Shown: positions 46,459-57,912, counted from the stretch's first letter. The stretch: 64,000 nt of DNA from Piezodorus guildinii (GCA_023052935.1 CM041295.1:164285366-164349365); one strand, 5' to 3'. A program made the numbers and translations. Notes: a model not told the origin generated them from the letters alone.

Positions 46459-48343
46459 AAAAATATGCAAATAATTTAACTGTCGTAGGTAATACAAAAA
46501 TATGCAAATAATTTAACTGTGGTAGGTAATACAAAAATATGCAAATAATTTAACTGTGGTAGGTAATACAAAAATATGCAAATAATTTAACTGTGGTAGG
46601 TAATACAAAAATATGCAAATAATTTAACTGTGGTAGGTAATACAAAAATATGCAAATAATTTAACTGCCGTAGGTAATACAAAAATATGCAAATAATTTA
46701 ACTGTGTAGGTAATACAAAAATATGCAAATAATTTAACTGTGGTAGGTAATACAAAAATATGCAAATAATTTAACTGTGGTAGGTAATACAAAAATATGC
46801 AAATAATTTAACTGTGGTAGGTAATACAAAAATATGCAAATAATTTAACTGTGGTAGGTAATACAAAAATATGCAAATAATTTAACTGTGGTAGGTAATA
46901 CAAAAATATGCAAATAATTTAACTGCCGTAGGTAATACAAAAATATGCAAATAATTTAACTGTGGTAGGTAATACAAAAATATGCAAATAATTTAACTGT
47001 GGTAGGTAATACAAAAATATGCAAATAATTTAACTGTGGTAGGTAATACAAAAATATGCAAATAATTTAACTGTGGTAGGTAATACAAAAATATGCAAAT
47101 AATTTAACTGTGGTAGGTAATACAAAAATATGCAAATAATTTAACTGTGGTAGGTAATACAAAAATATGCAAATAATTTAACTGTGGTAGGTAATACAAA
47201 ATATGCAAATAATTTAACTGTGGTAGGTAATACAAAAATATGCAAATAATTTAACTGTGGTAGGTAATACAAAAATATGCAAATAATTTAACTGTGGTAG
47301 GTAATACAAAAATATGCAAATAATTTAACTGTGGTAGGTAATACAAAAATATGCAAATAATTTAACTGTGGTAGGTAATACAAAAATATGCAAATAATTT
47401 AACTGCCGTAGGTAATACAAAAATATGCAAATAATTTAACTGTGGTAGGTAATACAAAAATATGCAAATAATTTAACTGTGGTAGGTAATACAAAAATAT
47501 GCAAATAATTTAACTGTGGTAGGTAATACAAAAATATGCAAATAATTTAACTGTGGTAGGTAATACAAAAATATGCAAATAATTTAACTGTGGTAGGTAA
47601 TACAAAAATATGCAAATAATTTAACTGTGGTAGGTAATACAAAAATATGCAAATAATTTAACTGTGGTAGGTAATACAAAAATATGCAAATAATTTAACT
47701 GCCGTAGGTAATACAAAAATATGCAAATAATTTAACTGTGGTAGGTAATACAAAAATATGCAAATAATTTAACTGTGGTAGGTAATACAAAAATATGCAA
47801 ATAATTTAACTGTGGTAGGTAATACAAAAATATGCAAATAATTTAACTGTGGTAGGTAATACAAAAATATGCAAATAATTTAACTGTGGTAGGTAATACA
47901 AAAATATGCAAATAATTTAACTGCCGTAGGTAATACAAAAATATGCAAATAATTTAACTGTGGTAGGTAATACAAAAATATGCAAATAATTTAACTGTGG
48001 TAGGTAATACAAAAATATGCAAATAATTTAACTGTGGTAGGTAATACAAAAATATGCAAATAATTTAACTGTGGTAGGTAATACAAAAATATGCAAATAA
48101 TTTAACTGTGGTAGGTAATACAAAAATATGCAAATAATTTAACTGTGGTAGGTAATACAAAAATATGCAAATAATTTAACTGTGGTAGGTAATACAAAAA
48201 TATGCAAATAATTTAACTGTGGTAGGTAATACAAAAATATGCAAATAATTTAACTGTGGTAGGTAATACAAAAATATGCAAATAATTTAACTGTGGTAGG
48301 TAATACAAAAATATGCAAATAATTTAACTGTGGTAGGTAATAC
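46459..48343. repeat. 37-bp satellite, about 51 units, with an octamer in every unit
   Basis: The unit AAAAATATGCAAATAATTTA + ACTGTGGTAGGTAATAC repeats almost without change for 1885 bp (51 x 37 minus two single-base losses near 46700 and 47200). A GCCGTAGG variant replaces GTGGTAGG in about five units, irregularly spaced; the first unit has GTCGTAGG. Each unit contains ATGCAAAT, the POU-domain octamer. Its right end runs into CTGGTGCGGGCAACACACGA, a dispersed element also present at 59.13 kb. Confidence 0.97.
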
Positions 48344-48700
48344 AAAAATCTGGTGCGGGCAACACACGACTTTCACTTACTTCGGCTGTTGAAATAAATT
48401 TATGAACTATTAAAAAAACCTAAAAGTTTAAAGTCAACCAGTTTCGTTAGAAAGATATGATTAAGACTAAACAATATACAATTTGTATGTCTAATAATCA
48501 GAAGTAAGTGTAAGCCCTATTTTTTCACTTTACATTACCTTTTAGAAATTCGCATATAAATTAATATTTGTTTCTAAAATCTTTAGCTTTCAAACGCTCT
48601 ATATTACTTGTCTTATGAAAAAAAAATACATTAAACAAATTTTTCTGCTCCTTTCTTCTTTAGTTGGTTATGAAATTCTTTCAACTTGTATATTAGATAG
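48344..48700 (+). repeat. dispersed element next to the satellite, copy 1
   Basis: From AAAAATCTGGTGC through CAACACACGACTTTCACT, GAACTATTAAA, TTACATTACCTTTTA and TAAAATCTT.AGCTTTC it matches 59125-59410 in the same order. No ORF is present. It may be a non-autonomous element of which the satellite is a part. Confidence 0.65.
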
Positions 48701-49783
48701 GTCCCAACCACACACACTTACAATACATTCGTTATTTTTTTTATTTAACAACCAAAATATTCACCAGAAAGAATTTAAAAGAACAACGTTTGCCGGACCT
48801 TCTAATTTTATATGAAATAAACTTCTTTATGATTTTTTTTTTCTTGATGTAAGTTAGTTTTGTATAATTACAAATGTTTACGTAATAATTAAATTTCGAG
48901 CGAAGATAGCCTAATTGAAATGGAACGGAGATTATAGAAATATATTACATGGGAATTAGGCAATTGATAGCACTGATGGTCTAAGATATCCATTATATAA
49001 TGCATTAGATACAGAGGGCATTGCCGTCTCCTCTTGTACAAACCATTTAAATGATTTTCGTATCAGAGAAGAAATAAAACAATGCATCGAATTTCGATTG
49101 GAATTCATGGACTATGATTTCAATAATTGATTTTAAAAAATTTGTTAATAATTTAGGAAACAGAGTTTGTTCCACACTACATCAATTTCGTAATAAATCT
49201 TGAATAAGTCTACAAGGACTGTTATAGATTGCAAAAAAATAATCACTTCAGAAATGACTCCAACATAGCTCCTCTCACAATGCCTCTGCCCCCCCCCCCA
49301 TGTAAAAAATTCTTTGATCCTTTGGATATCCCAGGATTGATTCAATTGAATTTTAAGTCTCGGCGATATATTCAGCGTTCCAATACAAAAATGTTTCCTA
49401 AATTTTTTCACAACTGGTTGTTTTTTGTTTTCTGGTCAGAGATGTCACCTCGCAAAAGGTTTCATTTTTCTCAATTTCATTTTTTAATATTGTTAGTGTA
49501 GGTATGTGATGAAAGTAAAAAAAAAAGTTTTCCACATTGAAAGACTTATGCATGACTTGTCCGTTAAAAATAAGAGAATTATTATTTTTTTTTGGGGGGG
49601 GGCATTTTTAATTTTATGCTAAATATATCCTTTTATATTTTTTTTCATCCTTGAAAAAAATTCAAACACACGGCAAATGGTCCGTTCATTACACCCTTCC
49701 CCGAAAGCCGTTATTAATGTTTCTTGTGGTTTGGGGTCTCGAGAGACCTAGTTTGAACTCATTTAAAAAAAATACTAATCATA
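48701..49783. other. intergenic, no gene seen
   Basis: Opposing ORFs at 49.15-49.50 kb have no recognisable family feature; one contains a proline run from a C-tract. Confidence 0.4.
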
Positions 49784-50415
49784 CTAAAACAACTCATTAT
49801 ACTCTGTAAATATAAACGCAGTAAAAAGCAGAAGAACTCTGGAGTCATTTGCGACAACCTCTTCCAAACGCAATTTGGATCTTCCAATGCCTCTTGGGCC
49901 ATAAACTTGGCCAGACATCAGTTTCTCGGGAACGCTCTGTTCTAACATTCTGGCGATGTGTCCAGCCACTCTAAGCCTTCCGATGCGAACAACTCTCATT
50001 ATGTCATAACGTCTTAGGATCTTGCATGTAGAGCTCCAGGTTGTTTCTCCGCCTCCAATTCTCAAAAACTAATAGTAGTTGCTCGTCCAACTTTGAGATG
50101 GTCCATCTCCTCAGATCCATAGAGCAAGACAGGGCGAATTATGGTTTTATACAACCTTATTTCTTTTATCCTTGTGAGGTAGTTGCTTATAAAAAGGTGT
50201 CCTAATCCGAAGAAGCTTCTATTTCCAAGCATCATTATTCTTCTAATCTCGGTTGTCATGTAGTTATTCACGTTAATCTGAGAGCCAAGATAGACGAATT
50301 CATCAACCTTTTCAAAGCGATAGGATCCGACAGTAATCCATTACTTCTCACCAACCCTCTGGCCTGACACCATGAATTTGGTCTTTTCTATATTGATTTG
50401 TAGGCTGTCTCCTTG
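49784..50415 (-). pseudogene. RTE-type C-terminal fragment
   Basis: Minus strand: SLQINIEKTKFMVSGQR, FEKVDEFVYLGSQINVNNYM, RRIMMLGNRSFFGLGHLF, IRLYKTIIRPVLLYGSE, and after a frameshift RVVRIGRLRVAGHIARM with VYGPRGIGRSKLRLEE. It aligns with the C-terminal ORF of the 39.3-41.6 kb element but belongs to a diverged copy with stops and a lost RT core. Confidence 0.75.
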
Positions 50416-50430
50416 CTAAAGCCTCTAGGG

Positions 50431-50452
50431 CTATTAAAAAAAAAAAAAAAAA
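50431..50452. repeat. A-run
   Basis: About 22 A residues between two minus-strand retroelement fragments. It is in the wrong orientation to be the poly(A) of either. Confidence 0.8.
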
Positions 50453-50499
50453 AAAATAGAAAAAAAGTTATACAACAAAAAATAAATAACTTCTGTTTT

Positions 50500-50875
50500 T
50501 TTATTGGAACAGTTGGGATTAGATTGATGATAGAGAAGAAGCATAGCGGATGTGAGTAGGTAGGGAGTTCCATAGGGTAGTAGAACGTACACGAAGGGAA
50601 AGATCAAAAGTTTTAGTTCTATGGGTAGGAATGTAATAGTCAGAATGGCGCGATCGTGTTTCAAGTGAGTGGACTGAGGATAATGGAGATGTAGGAAGGT
50701 TGCTGAGAGTTCATGGTTTGGTAAAGAGAATATTGTCAGTGAGAGAAGGGAAGGAGCCACACTGGGTGAGGTGAGAAGTAGCGATGACAACTCAACTTGA
50801 AATATTCCATTCTGACACAAAGATATTTTAATTAGGACTCGTATAAATGCACTGTAATGAGAGGATGAGGACAAT
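50500..50875 (-). pseudogene. non-LTR retrotransposon C-terminal fragment (WNSLP type)
   Basis: Minus strand encodes SVHSLETRSRHSDYYIPTHR, TKTFDLSLRVRSTTLWNSLP, then THIRYASSLSSI and a stop. The SLE.RR ... FR.R...LWNSLP pattern is the C-terminus of CR1/I-type ORF2 proteins. It matches 58.57-58.73 kb (HRTKVFD..., STALWNSIPANLRNAS), so both belong to one family, distinct from the Jockey and RTE copies. Confidence 0.7.
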
Positions 50876-51503
50876 ATATGAACAGATTGGCTTGAAAGGA
50901 TAAAAAATGCAACTTACATTATGGACACATTTAACTTTAATCACTGTGCTTTCAGTGAATATTATTGAAATATAAAAGGCAGTTGCACGAGGATGGAGCC
51001 AGAGACTAAGGAAGATGTATCACATTAGTTATACTAATCATTTATTACATTAGTTCACTAATTAGTTATTACATTAGCTTACTAATCATTTATACTATTT
51101 GTATTTTGCGAACCTTGATTGTTTATTAATCGTTTATTTAAATGAAAAATAGAATTCTTTGAAGGCCTAAAATACAAACGATGATAGGCTTTTACATTTT
51201 GTTATCCAGTAACTTCAGGCAAAAAATTATATTGCTTCGGAATAAGTAAAAACCAACAAGTTTTTTTTTTTTTTTTTTTTTCATTTAAAGCTTCCTTATA
51301 CTATCCTAAATGACACAGTTATACGATCACTTTTTTTTTCTTTTTTAGGGGAATTAGGGGACTGATTGGAGGGGGCTTGGCGAAAAGTTGAACGATATTA
51401 AAATTCCATATTTAAAAAAATTATTATTTCTTAAAATTGACTAACTAGAATTGTCACTTTATAATAATTGATTAATTAATCTCCTTAATCTATTAATCCT
51501 CCA
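50876..51503. other. AT-rich stretch with T-run
   Basis: Short local repeats of TTAGTTA/TAATCATTTA near 51040-51090 and a T-run near 51260. No gene. Confidence 0.4.
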
Positions 51504-51688
51504 TAATAAACTATCATTCCTAACCTCATTCAAACATCATTAATTTATCCACCTATTTAATAAATATAGAGAGAAATATATGATACAGTATAACAACTGT
51601 TTGTAACCAACGAAACATAGAGACAATTCTTAATATTGATAGTGCTGATAAATTAGACAAAATATATTATTATATATCTTAATGTATA
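51504..51688. repeat. 185-bp direct repeat flanking the LTR element (left)
   Basis: TAATAAACTATCATTCCTAA ... CTTAATGTATA abuts the 5' LTR. The same 185-bp block lies immediately after the 3' LTR (57728-57912) with about four differences. Confidence 0.9.
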
Positions 51689-51943
51689 TGTAAAATCAAG
51701 AATTTTATTATTCTTGATTTCATTATCATATGTTAATATTTCACCAAGGGAGGTTATATATCTGTTATGATAGTTAAACGTATTAATCAAAGGACTGTTA
51801 AACAATTCTTTATTTTAGGTAGGTTCATTGTTAATTATGTATGTTATCCAATTGATTATTTTATGTCATACAAATTGTAATAATTAAAACTTTATTTTAG
51901 CATCGTTTAACTCCTGATTCTTTTAATTAGAAGAAGAATTACA
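51689..51943 (+). repeat. 5' LTR of Ty3/gypsy-type element
   Basis: 255 bp, begins TGTAAAATC and ends GAATTACA (TG..CA). It matches 57472-57727 with about five differences. An 11-bp inverted repeat (AAATCAAGAAT / ATTCTTGATTT) lies near its start. Confidence 0.88.
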
Positions 51944-51965
51944 AATTGTTTAACTGTCAGTAACG

Positions 51966-52947
51966 ATGGCTGTCGAGAAGAAGAGTTTATATCTGCACAT
52001 TATAAAGGGAGTTGAAGATTTGTTTGAATTGGTAGCTTTGTCTAGCGATAATGTGCTATGGTATGCGCTCCCTCCTCAATTGAAGAATTTAATCTTACAT
52101 AAGGAATTGTTGGCCATTAAAACCGTTACAGGTAGTATGAAATCCATTACTAGATTAGGGGGTTATCGTAAATTGCAGTTTCATTCAGTACGGCGTTGCA
52201 AAAAAAGTATTGGGATGAAGAAGAAAATTTTTGTATAGACGAGAATTACCTAGAAGAATATAATGACGAAAAAATATCATGTAACAACGAATTAAAATCT
52301 AATGAAATTTTTTTTATAGAACGAATTAAAGAGTTAGAAAACCGTATTTTAGCAGCTAATGAGATCAGTTTAAGGGAAATTGAATACAAATTCTTAATAT
52401 CTAAATACGACAGTAAGAAAAATGCAACGTCTTGGATAAATGAATTTGAAAAAGAATGTGTTAGGTTCAGTATCACAGATGATGTAAAAAAAATATAGTT
52501 TATAGTAAGAAGGGTTGGTCGGCCATTCGATCAGCATTTCATTATAAACACATGTTTGGCTCTTTGATTGAATATGTTTTGAAAAAAGAACGCTTATTGC
52601 TCGAAGCAGACAAAGATATTCCAGAGAAATTTAGACTTGATCAAATAGTTTGTAATCTACCGATAGACATACAGGATAGATTAGACAGAGACACAATAAA
52701 AACTGTTGATGATTTAATAAGAGAGCTGAAAAAAATTGATGATTCATATGTTATCATTAGAAAATTAGATGAAAGGAAAGAGGAGGGAAAGAAGAAACAC
52801 GATGAGAAAAAGATAATTGTCAACTCAGCGGAATTTAAGAAAAAACCATGTCCAATATGTGAAGCACTAGGTTATAGAAATCGGTATCATCCTACAAAAG
52901 TCTGTTGGAATAAGACCAAGGCATCGCAACATAGGAAAATTATTTAA
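51966..52947 (+). pseudogene. LTR retrotransposon gag, frameshifted
   Basis: ATG at 51966, shortly after the 5' LTR, opens a frame (MAVEKKSLYLHIIKGVEDLF). It shifts near 52.19 kb into WDEEENFCIDENYLEEYNDE and again at an A-run near 52.49 kb into KKGWSAIRSAFHYKHMFGSL. The capsid-like part continues with DKDIPEKFRLDQIVCNLPID. It ends in a zinc-knuckle-like CPICEALGYRNRYHPTKVCW, where spacing is C-x2-C-x9-H-x4-C rather than the usual C-x2-C-x4-H-x4-C. A particle-forming role is inferred from position; two frameshifts make it non-functional here. Confidence 0.75.
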
Positions 52948-53029
52948 CCGAAAAAGAAGATGATGAGGAAGAGAAAGACAAATTGGACATTGAGAGGAGA
53001 CAGGATGACCTTAATCCAAAAAACTAGTA

Positions 53030-53698
53030 TGCCCGGAAAAGTCTACACCATGTTCACTGATAAGAATTAAAGTAATAGTAGATAAGAGTAAAGTAGTTAA
53101 AGCTATATATGATAATGGCTCTACTTGCTCTTTAATTAATGAAAATATCATTAATTTACTCAAAGCAAAATTAATTAGTAACAGAAGTGTTTTAAAGACA
53201 ATAACTGGTGTAAATTTTTCTCAGAACCGGGCTAATTTACATATCAAAATCGGTGAGATAGAAGACAAATTAGATCTGATTGTTGTCAAAAATAGTAACT
53301 TTGATTATGATTTATTATTAGGTTTAGATGCAATAAAAAAAATAAAATTACTACAAGATGAAAATTTACAAATTAAACAAAAAGTAAATCATAAATTGAT
53401 AAACATTGAGAAGGTAGCTGATAACATACCCATAGACAGTAACATTAAAAAACATATGATAAAGAGGAAAAGTTTTGCTGGGGATGTAGAGAAAGACAAA
53501 TTAAAGGTTGAAAATGAATTTTGTAAATCAGAGTTTAATAAATTTTATGAAGACTCCAATGAAAAATTAGACCTGAATTATCTGCCAGAAGATAAGCAGA
53601 AGAAAATATTTAATTTACTTTATGAATATCAAACATGTTTTGCTAAAAACAAATTTGATGTCGGTCAGTTAAATCTTGTGAAGCCCAAATCAAACTAA
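53030..53698 (+). pseudogene. LTR retrotransposon protease region and start of pol
   Basis: Aspartic-protease-like segment AIYDNGSTCSLINENII followed by the flap/second half YDLLLGLDAIKKIKLL. The active-site triad reads D-N-G rather than the usual D-(S/T)-G. The frame then passes through a linker (LPEDKQKKIFNLLYEYQTCF) typical of the segment before the RT, and breaks by frameshift near 53690. Confidence 0.65.
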
Positions 53699-53794
53699 AA
53701 GAAGATCGATATGTATCTAAAAAGCCATATAGGTGCTCGATTCCAGATCAAGCAGAAATAGATGCCCAGATTTCTAAATTGATGGATAATGATC

Positions 53795-53796
53795 TA
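53795..53796. repeat. TA target duplication of mariner (left)
   Basis: TA at 53795-53796, repeated at 55079-55080. Removing the element and one TA restores a continuous RT frame at this point. Confidence 0.85.
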
Positions 53797-55078
53797 TTGG
53801 GTTGATGCAAAATTAATGCAGGTTTTTAGTAGGTATTGTAAATACGCCATATCTTTACTTTAACCATATATATTTAATCAAAATAATTTCCATCTGAATC
53901 AATGCACTTTTGCCAACGTTCAACAAGCTTTCTTATTCCACCAGAAAAAAAATCCGAATCCCTGGACTCAATGAAATCACGAAAAGAATTTTCAATGTCG
54001 TCCTGGTTTTGAAAATTTTTCTCCCTCAAAAAGTTGTCCAGATGCCTGAAAAAGTGGAAGTCTGTAGGAGAGAGGTCAGGTGAATAAGGCGGATGTTGGA
54101 GAACTTCGTAGCCCAACTCGTGCAGTCGTCGAAGCGTTGGTTGTGCAACGTGTGGTCTGGCGTTATCGTGGAGCAGGATCGGCCCCTTCCGATTCATCAA
54201 TGCTGGGCAAAGACGTTGCAATTTTTGATTCATGCTGTCAATTTCTTGACAGTACTTGTCAGCAGTTATAGTCTCACCTCAATTGAGAAAGCTGTAGTGA
54301 ATAACACCAGCATTATACCACCAAACTGTGACCATAACCTTTTTTGGGTGCAGGTTGGGCTTCGGGAAAGGTTTTGGTTGTTCATCTTTGCCCAGCCATT
54401 GGCTAGAACGCCTTCTGTTGTCGTATAAGATCCATTTTTCATCGCACGTCACAATGCGATCGAGAAATGGATCATTTTTATTGCGTATCACAAGCATGGA
54501 GCAGATTTCAAAGCGGCGATTTTTTTGGTGGTCGTTTAATTGGTGTGGCACCCACTTGGCCAACTTTTTTACCTTACCAATTGCTTCCAAGTGGCGTACA
54601 ACTGTGGATTGGTTCACACCGAGTTCCGCCGCCATTTCTCGTGTGGTTTTGGTAGGGTCTTCTTCCACTTTTGACCTCAGCTCCAGAGCAAGATGACGGC
54701 CCCGACCTTCCTTGTCTTCGAGGTCGAAATCTCCTCTGCGAAACTTCTGGAACCAACGCTGCACCGTGCACTCATTAATAGCCCCCTGACCCCACACTTC
54801 ATTAATATTACGAGCCGTTTGCGCAGCACTGCGCCCTAATTTAAATTCGTAAAAATAAATTTGACGAAAATCGCACTTTGACATTTTCGATTCAAGACCT
54901 TTGAACACACTGAACAAAACGATTTTACTAAACAAATTCATGGTGAAAGAGAGGGTATTAGATAAGGTTTGTTTTGGTATAATAATGATCAATGTTAGGA
55001 TTAGCTTTGTTTACACAATTAATCTTGAATTAAGATATTGCAATAGAGGAAACCTGCATTAATTTCGCATCAGCCCGA
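53797..55078 (-). mobile_element. mariner transposon, 1282 bp, inserted in the RT gene
   Basis: Terminal inverted repeats of about 28 bp: left TTGGGTTGATGCAAAATTAA..., right (reverse complement) TCGGGCTGATGCGAAATTAA..., both continuing TGCAGGTTT. It is flanked by TA duplications. Length matches typical mariners (about 1.3 kb). It encodes one transposase with a single in-frame stop. Confidence 0.93.
53874..54884 (-). pseudogene. mariner transposase with one premature stop
   Basis: From ATG at 54884 (MSKCDFRQIYFYEFKLGRSA) to a stop at 53874, about 336 codons, close to the usual 340-350. The DNA-binding region has two helix-turn-helix parts (AQTARNINEVWG, TTREMAAELGVNQSTVVRHL). A linker WVPHQL follows. 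The catalytic D,D34D residues are visible: VTCDEKWILYDN, LLHDNARPH and YSPDLSPTDFHFF. One stop (TGA) interrupts the frame at about residue 200, at SFLN-stop-GETI, where relatives read NPGE. It looks like a Hsmar1-like (cecropia/irritans-type) mariner. An upstream extension to 54992 is open but is probably not coding. Confidence 0.9.
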
Positions 55079-56559
55079 TAATTGAGGAATCAGATTCACC
55101 TTTTGCTAGTCCAGTGACATTGGCTTACAAAAAAGAAGATGGAAAAAGAACGCGATTGTGTGTGGATTATAGAGAATTAAATAGGACAGTAATCCCCGAA
55201 TCTCACCCTTTCCCTAGGATAGATGATCTTGTTGTCAATGTAGGAGACTGCCGATGGTTCACGGCGTTGGATATCAACTCAGCTTTTTATGCTATTCCAA
55301 TAAGGGAAAAGGATCGAAAGAAAACTGCATTCATTACCCAAAAAGGTCACTGGCAATGGAAAGTTCTTCCTTTTGGCTTCAAGAATTCACCAGCTGTTTT
55401 CCAGAGAGTTTTGGCAAACATAATTAGAAGGTATCATTTAGACAAATTTTGTGTCAATTATATAGATGATATTTTGATATTTTCCAAATCTTTTGATGAG
55501 CACTTAACTCATATCAAACAATTTTTTGAAGCGGCTAGGCAAGAGGGCTTTAAATTGAAATTGGCGAAATGTGGTTTTGCAAAACATTCGGTTAAGTACT
55601 TAGGTCATGTGATAGAAAGAGGAAAAGTCTATCCTGTTAGTGATAATCTAGCTGCTATCAAAAATTTCAGGCGTCCTGAAACAAGAAAAATGGTTCGGCA
55701 ATGGTTAGGGAAAATTAATTTTTATCACAAATTTGTTGATCATTGTTCACAAAGACTTGCACCGCTTCACGGATTATTGAAAAAAGGCGTGAAATTTAAT
55801 TGGACAGAAGAATGTGAGAAGTGTTTTAAAGAAATTAAGGAATATTTGTGTTCCCAACCGATTTTGGCCATTTATGATCCGGATAAAGATATTGTAATTG
55901 AAGTAGATGCGAACCGAGTAGGTTTAGGAGCTGTCCTGAAACAACCTCAAGAAGACGGAATTCTGCACCCAGTGGGATATTTTTCAAAAAAATTAACTTC
56001 AGGTCAGAGTAAAAGGGAAATAATGTATCTGGAATGTCTGGCTATTAAAGAAGCAATTTTATATTGGCAACACTATTTCATAGGTAGAGAATTCACTGTA
56101 ACATCTGATCACAAACCACTCGTGAATTTAAAATCAAAAGCGAGAACCGATGAGACAATAGGTGATTTAATGTTGTATTTATCCCAATACAACTTTAAAG
56201 TAGTTTACAAGGAAGGGAGAGATAATGTGGAAGCTTATTCTTTATCTCGAAATCCGGTTTTGGAAAGTTTTCATAATGAAGATGATTGTTTAAAAGTGGT
56301 GAATATTATACAAATTGAAGAAATTAAAAAAGAACAGAAAGCTCATGAAGAGGAGTTAAAAACGTCAGAGAAATCTATTCGAGACGGTGAAATATATTTT
56401 AAGTTATTAAATAATAGAAAACGGATTTACGTTTCCAAAACTTTTGGCTGGTATTTAGTCGATAAGATCCATAATTTTTATGGTCATATTGGAAGTAAGC
56501 AAATAGCAGAAAAGCTCCGATCTTTTTATTCTTCAAAAATATGGATTTCATCATAAATA

Positions 56560-57446
56560 GTTATTGTAAACAGTGTGAAGTGTGAGCTAGAAATAAATCG
56601 AGATCAAGGCGACCGATCGGGTTATTGTCAAAGTTAGGACCACCACAGTACCCTTTTCAAATTATGTCAATTGATACAATAGGAGGCTTCGGTGGAAACA
56701 GGTCTGGGCACAAATACATGCATGTATTGGTGGACCACTTTACACGATATGCATGGATATCAACTTCAAAAGGACAAATCGCTAATGATTTCATTAAATT
56801 ATTAGAACCAATTTCTGAAGAAAATATCAAAATCATTTTGGCAGATCAATACAGTGCTCTAAATTCTTCTAAACTTAAAACGTTTATAAAAAAAATAGGT
56901 GCTCAGCTAATCTTTACAGCCGTTGACAATCCACAATCCAATGGCTTAAATGAACGTCTAAATCAGACATTAGTAAACCACATACGATGTCGATTGAACG
57001 AAAACTTCAAAAGAAGGCCGTGGACAACAATTGCTAAAATCTGTGTTGAAGAATATAACAACACAGTTCATGGCTCCACAAAGTTTTCACCGGCTTATTT
57101 ACTATATGGGCGTGCCTCTGAAATCGTTCCAAAAGATTTGGAAAAGGAACATAATTTACAGACAGATAGAGCAGAAGCATTCAAGAATTCACAAAGAAGT
57201 TTTGAACGGAACAAGAGCAGAGTAGACCGTAAAAGAATTGATCATGAGTTTAAAGAAGGAGATTTGGTCTATGTAACGAATGGTAATAGTTTGAACAGGA
57301 GGAAGCTGGACCAAGTCAGAATAGGGCCACTCAAAATTAGAAAACGTATTTCTAAATCTATATATGAAGTTGAGTCTAACAAAAAACGGAAGGAAGCGAA
57401 TGTGTTCCACTCTAGCAAGTTGGTTCCTTACTCTTTTTCTCCTTGA
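56560..57446 (+). pseudogene. LTR retrotransposon integrase
   Basis: After a stop at 56556 the frame resumes with the CKQCEV end of the zinc finger, then one stop and RRPIGLLSKLGPPQYPFQIM. The core has the D,D35E triad: SIDTIGGFGG, ILADQYSALNS and NPQSNGLNERLNQTL. The C-terminal domain ends FKEGDLVYVTNG, RIGPLKIRKRI and NVFHSSKLVPYSF, as in Ty3/gypsy integrases, and a stop at 57446 precedes the polypurine-like CCAGCGGAGG next to the 3' LTR. Confidence 0.88.
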
Positions 57447-57471
57447 TAAAAGAGTCTCCGACCAGCGGAGG

Positions 57472-57727
57472 TGTAAAATCAAGAATTTTATTATTCTTGA
57501 TTTCATTATCATATGTTAATATTTCACCAAGGGAGGTTATATCTCTGTTATGATAGTTAAACGTATTAATCAAAGGACTGTTATACAATTCTTTATTTTA
57601 TGTAGGTTCATTGTTAATTATGTATGTTATCCAATTGATTATTTTATGTCATACAAATTGTAATAATTAAAACTTTATTTTAGCATCGTTTAACTCCTGA
57701 TTCATTATAATTAGAAGAAGAATTACA
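57472..57727 (+). repeat. 3' LTR of Ty3/gypsy-type element
   Basis: 256 bp, TGTAAAATC ... GAATTACA. About 2% different from the 5' LTR, so the insertion is moderately recent. Confidence 0.88.
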
Positions 57728-57912
57728 TAATAAACTATCATTCCTAACCACATTCAAACATCATTAAGTTATCCACCTATTTAATAAATATAGAGAGAAA
57801 TATATGATACAGTATAACAACTGTTTGTAACCAACGAAACATAGAGACAATTCTTAATATTGATAGTGTTGATAAATTAGACAAAATATGTTATTATATA
57901 TCTTAATGTATA
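57728..57912. repeat. 185-bp direct repeat flanking the LTR element (right)
   Basis: Same block as 51504-51688, directly abutting the LTR end. Beyond it the sequence (TATAAATCTTTG) is unique. Confidence 0.9.

Larger units (their letters stand above)
53699..56556 (+). pseudogene. LTR retrotransposon reverse transcriptase-RNase H, split by mariner
   Basis: The RT starts at KPYRCSIPDQAEIDAQISKL before the mariner (53797-55078) and resumes in frame at 55081. Motifs: RLCVDYRELNRTVIPESHPF, WFTALDINSAFYAIPI, WKVLPFGFKNSPAVFQRV, FCVNYIDDILIFS (catalytic YIDD), KCGFAKHSVKYLGHVI. RNase H: VIEVDANRVGLGAVLKQ, YLECLAIKEAI, VTSDHKPLVNL. The last catalytic Asp (ADALSR in relatives) reads EAYSLSR, an Asp-to-Tyr change near 56236. 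The integrase zinc-binding start FYGHIGSKQIAEKLR follows before a stop. It is Ty3/gypsy type, by order PR-RT-RH-IN. Confidence 0.88.

Noticed and set aside
46459..48343. CRISPR array
   Set aside because: Units are contiguous without spacers in an AT-rich eukaryotic context; it is a satellite. The same applies to 11595-11792.
49145..49501. Opposing ORFs with a proline run
   Set aside because: No family motif; the proline run comes from a C-tract.
50434..50874. 146-codon ORF as a membrane protein
   Set aside because: The neighbouring frame encodes the WNSLP-type retrotransposon tail, so this frame is a shadow.
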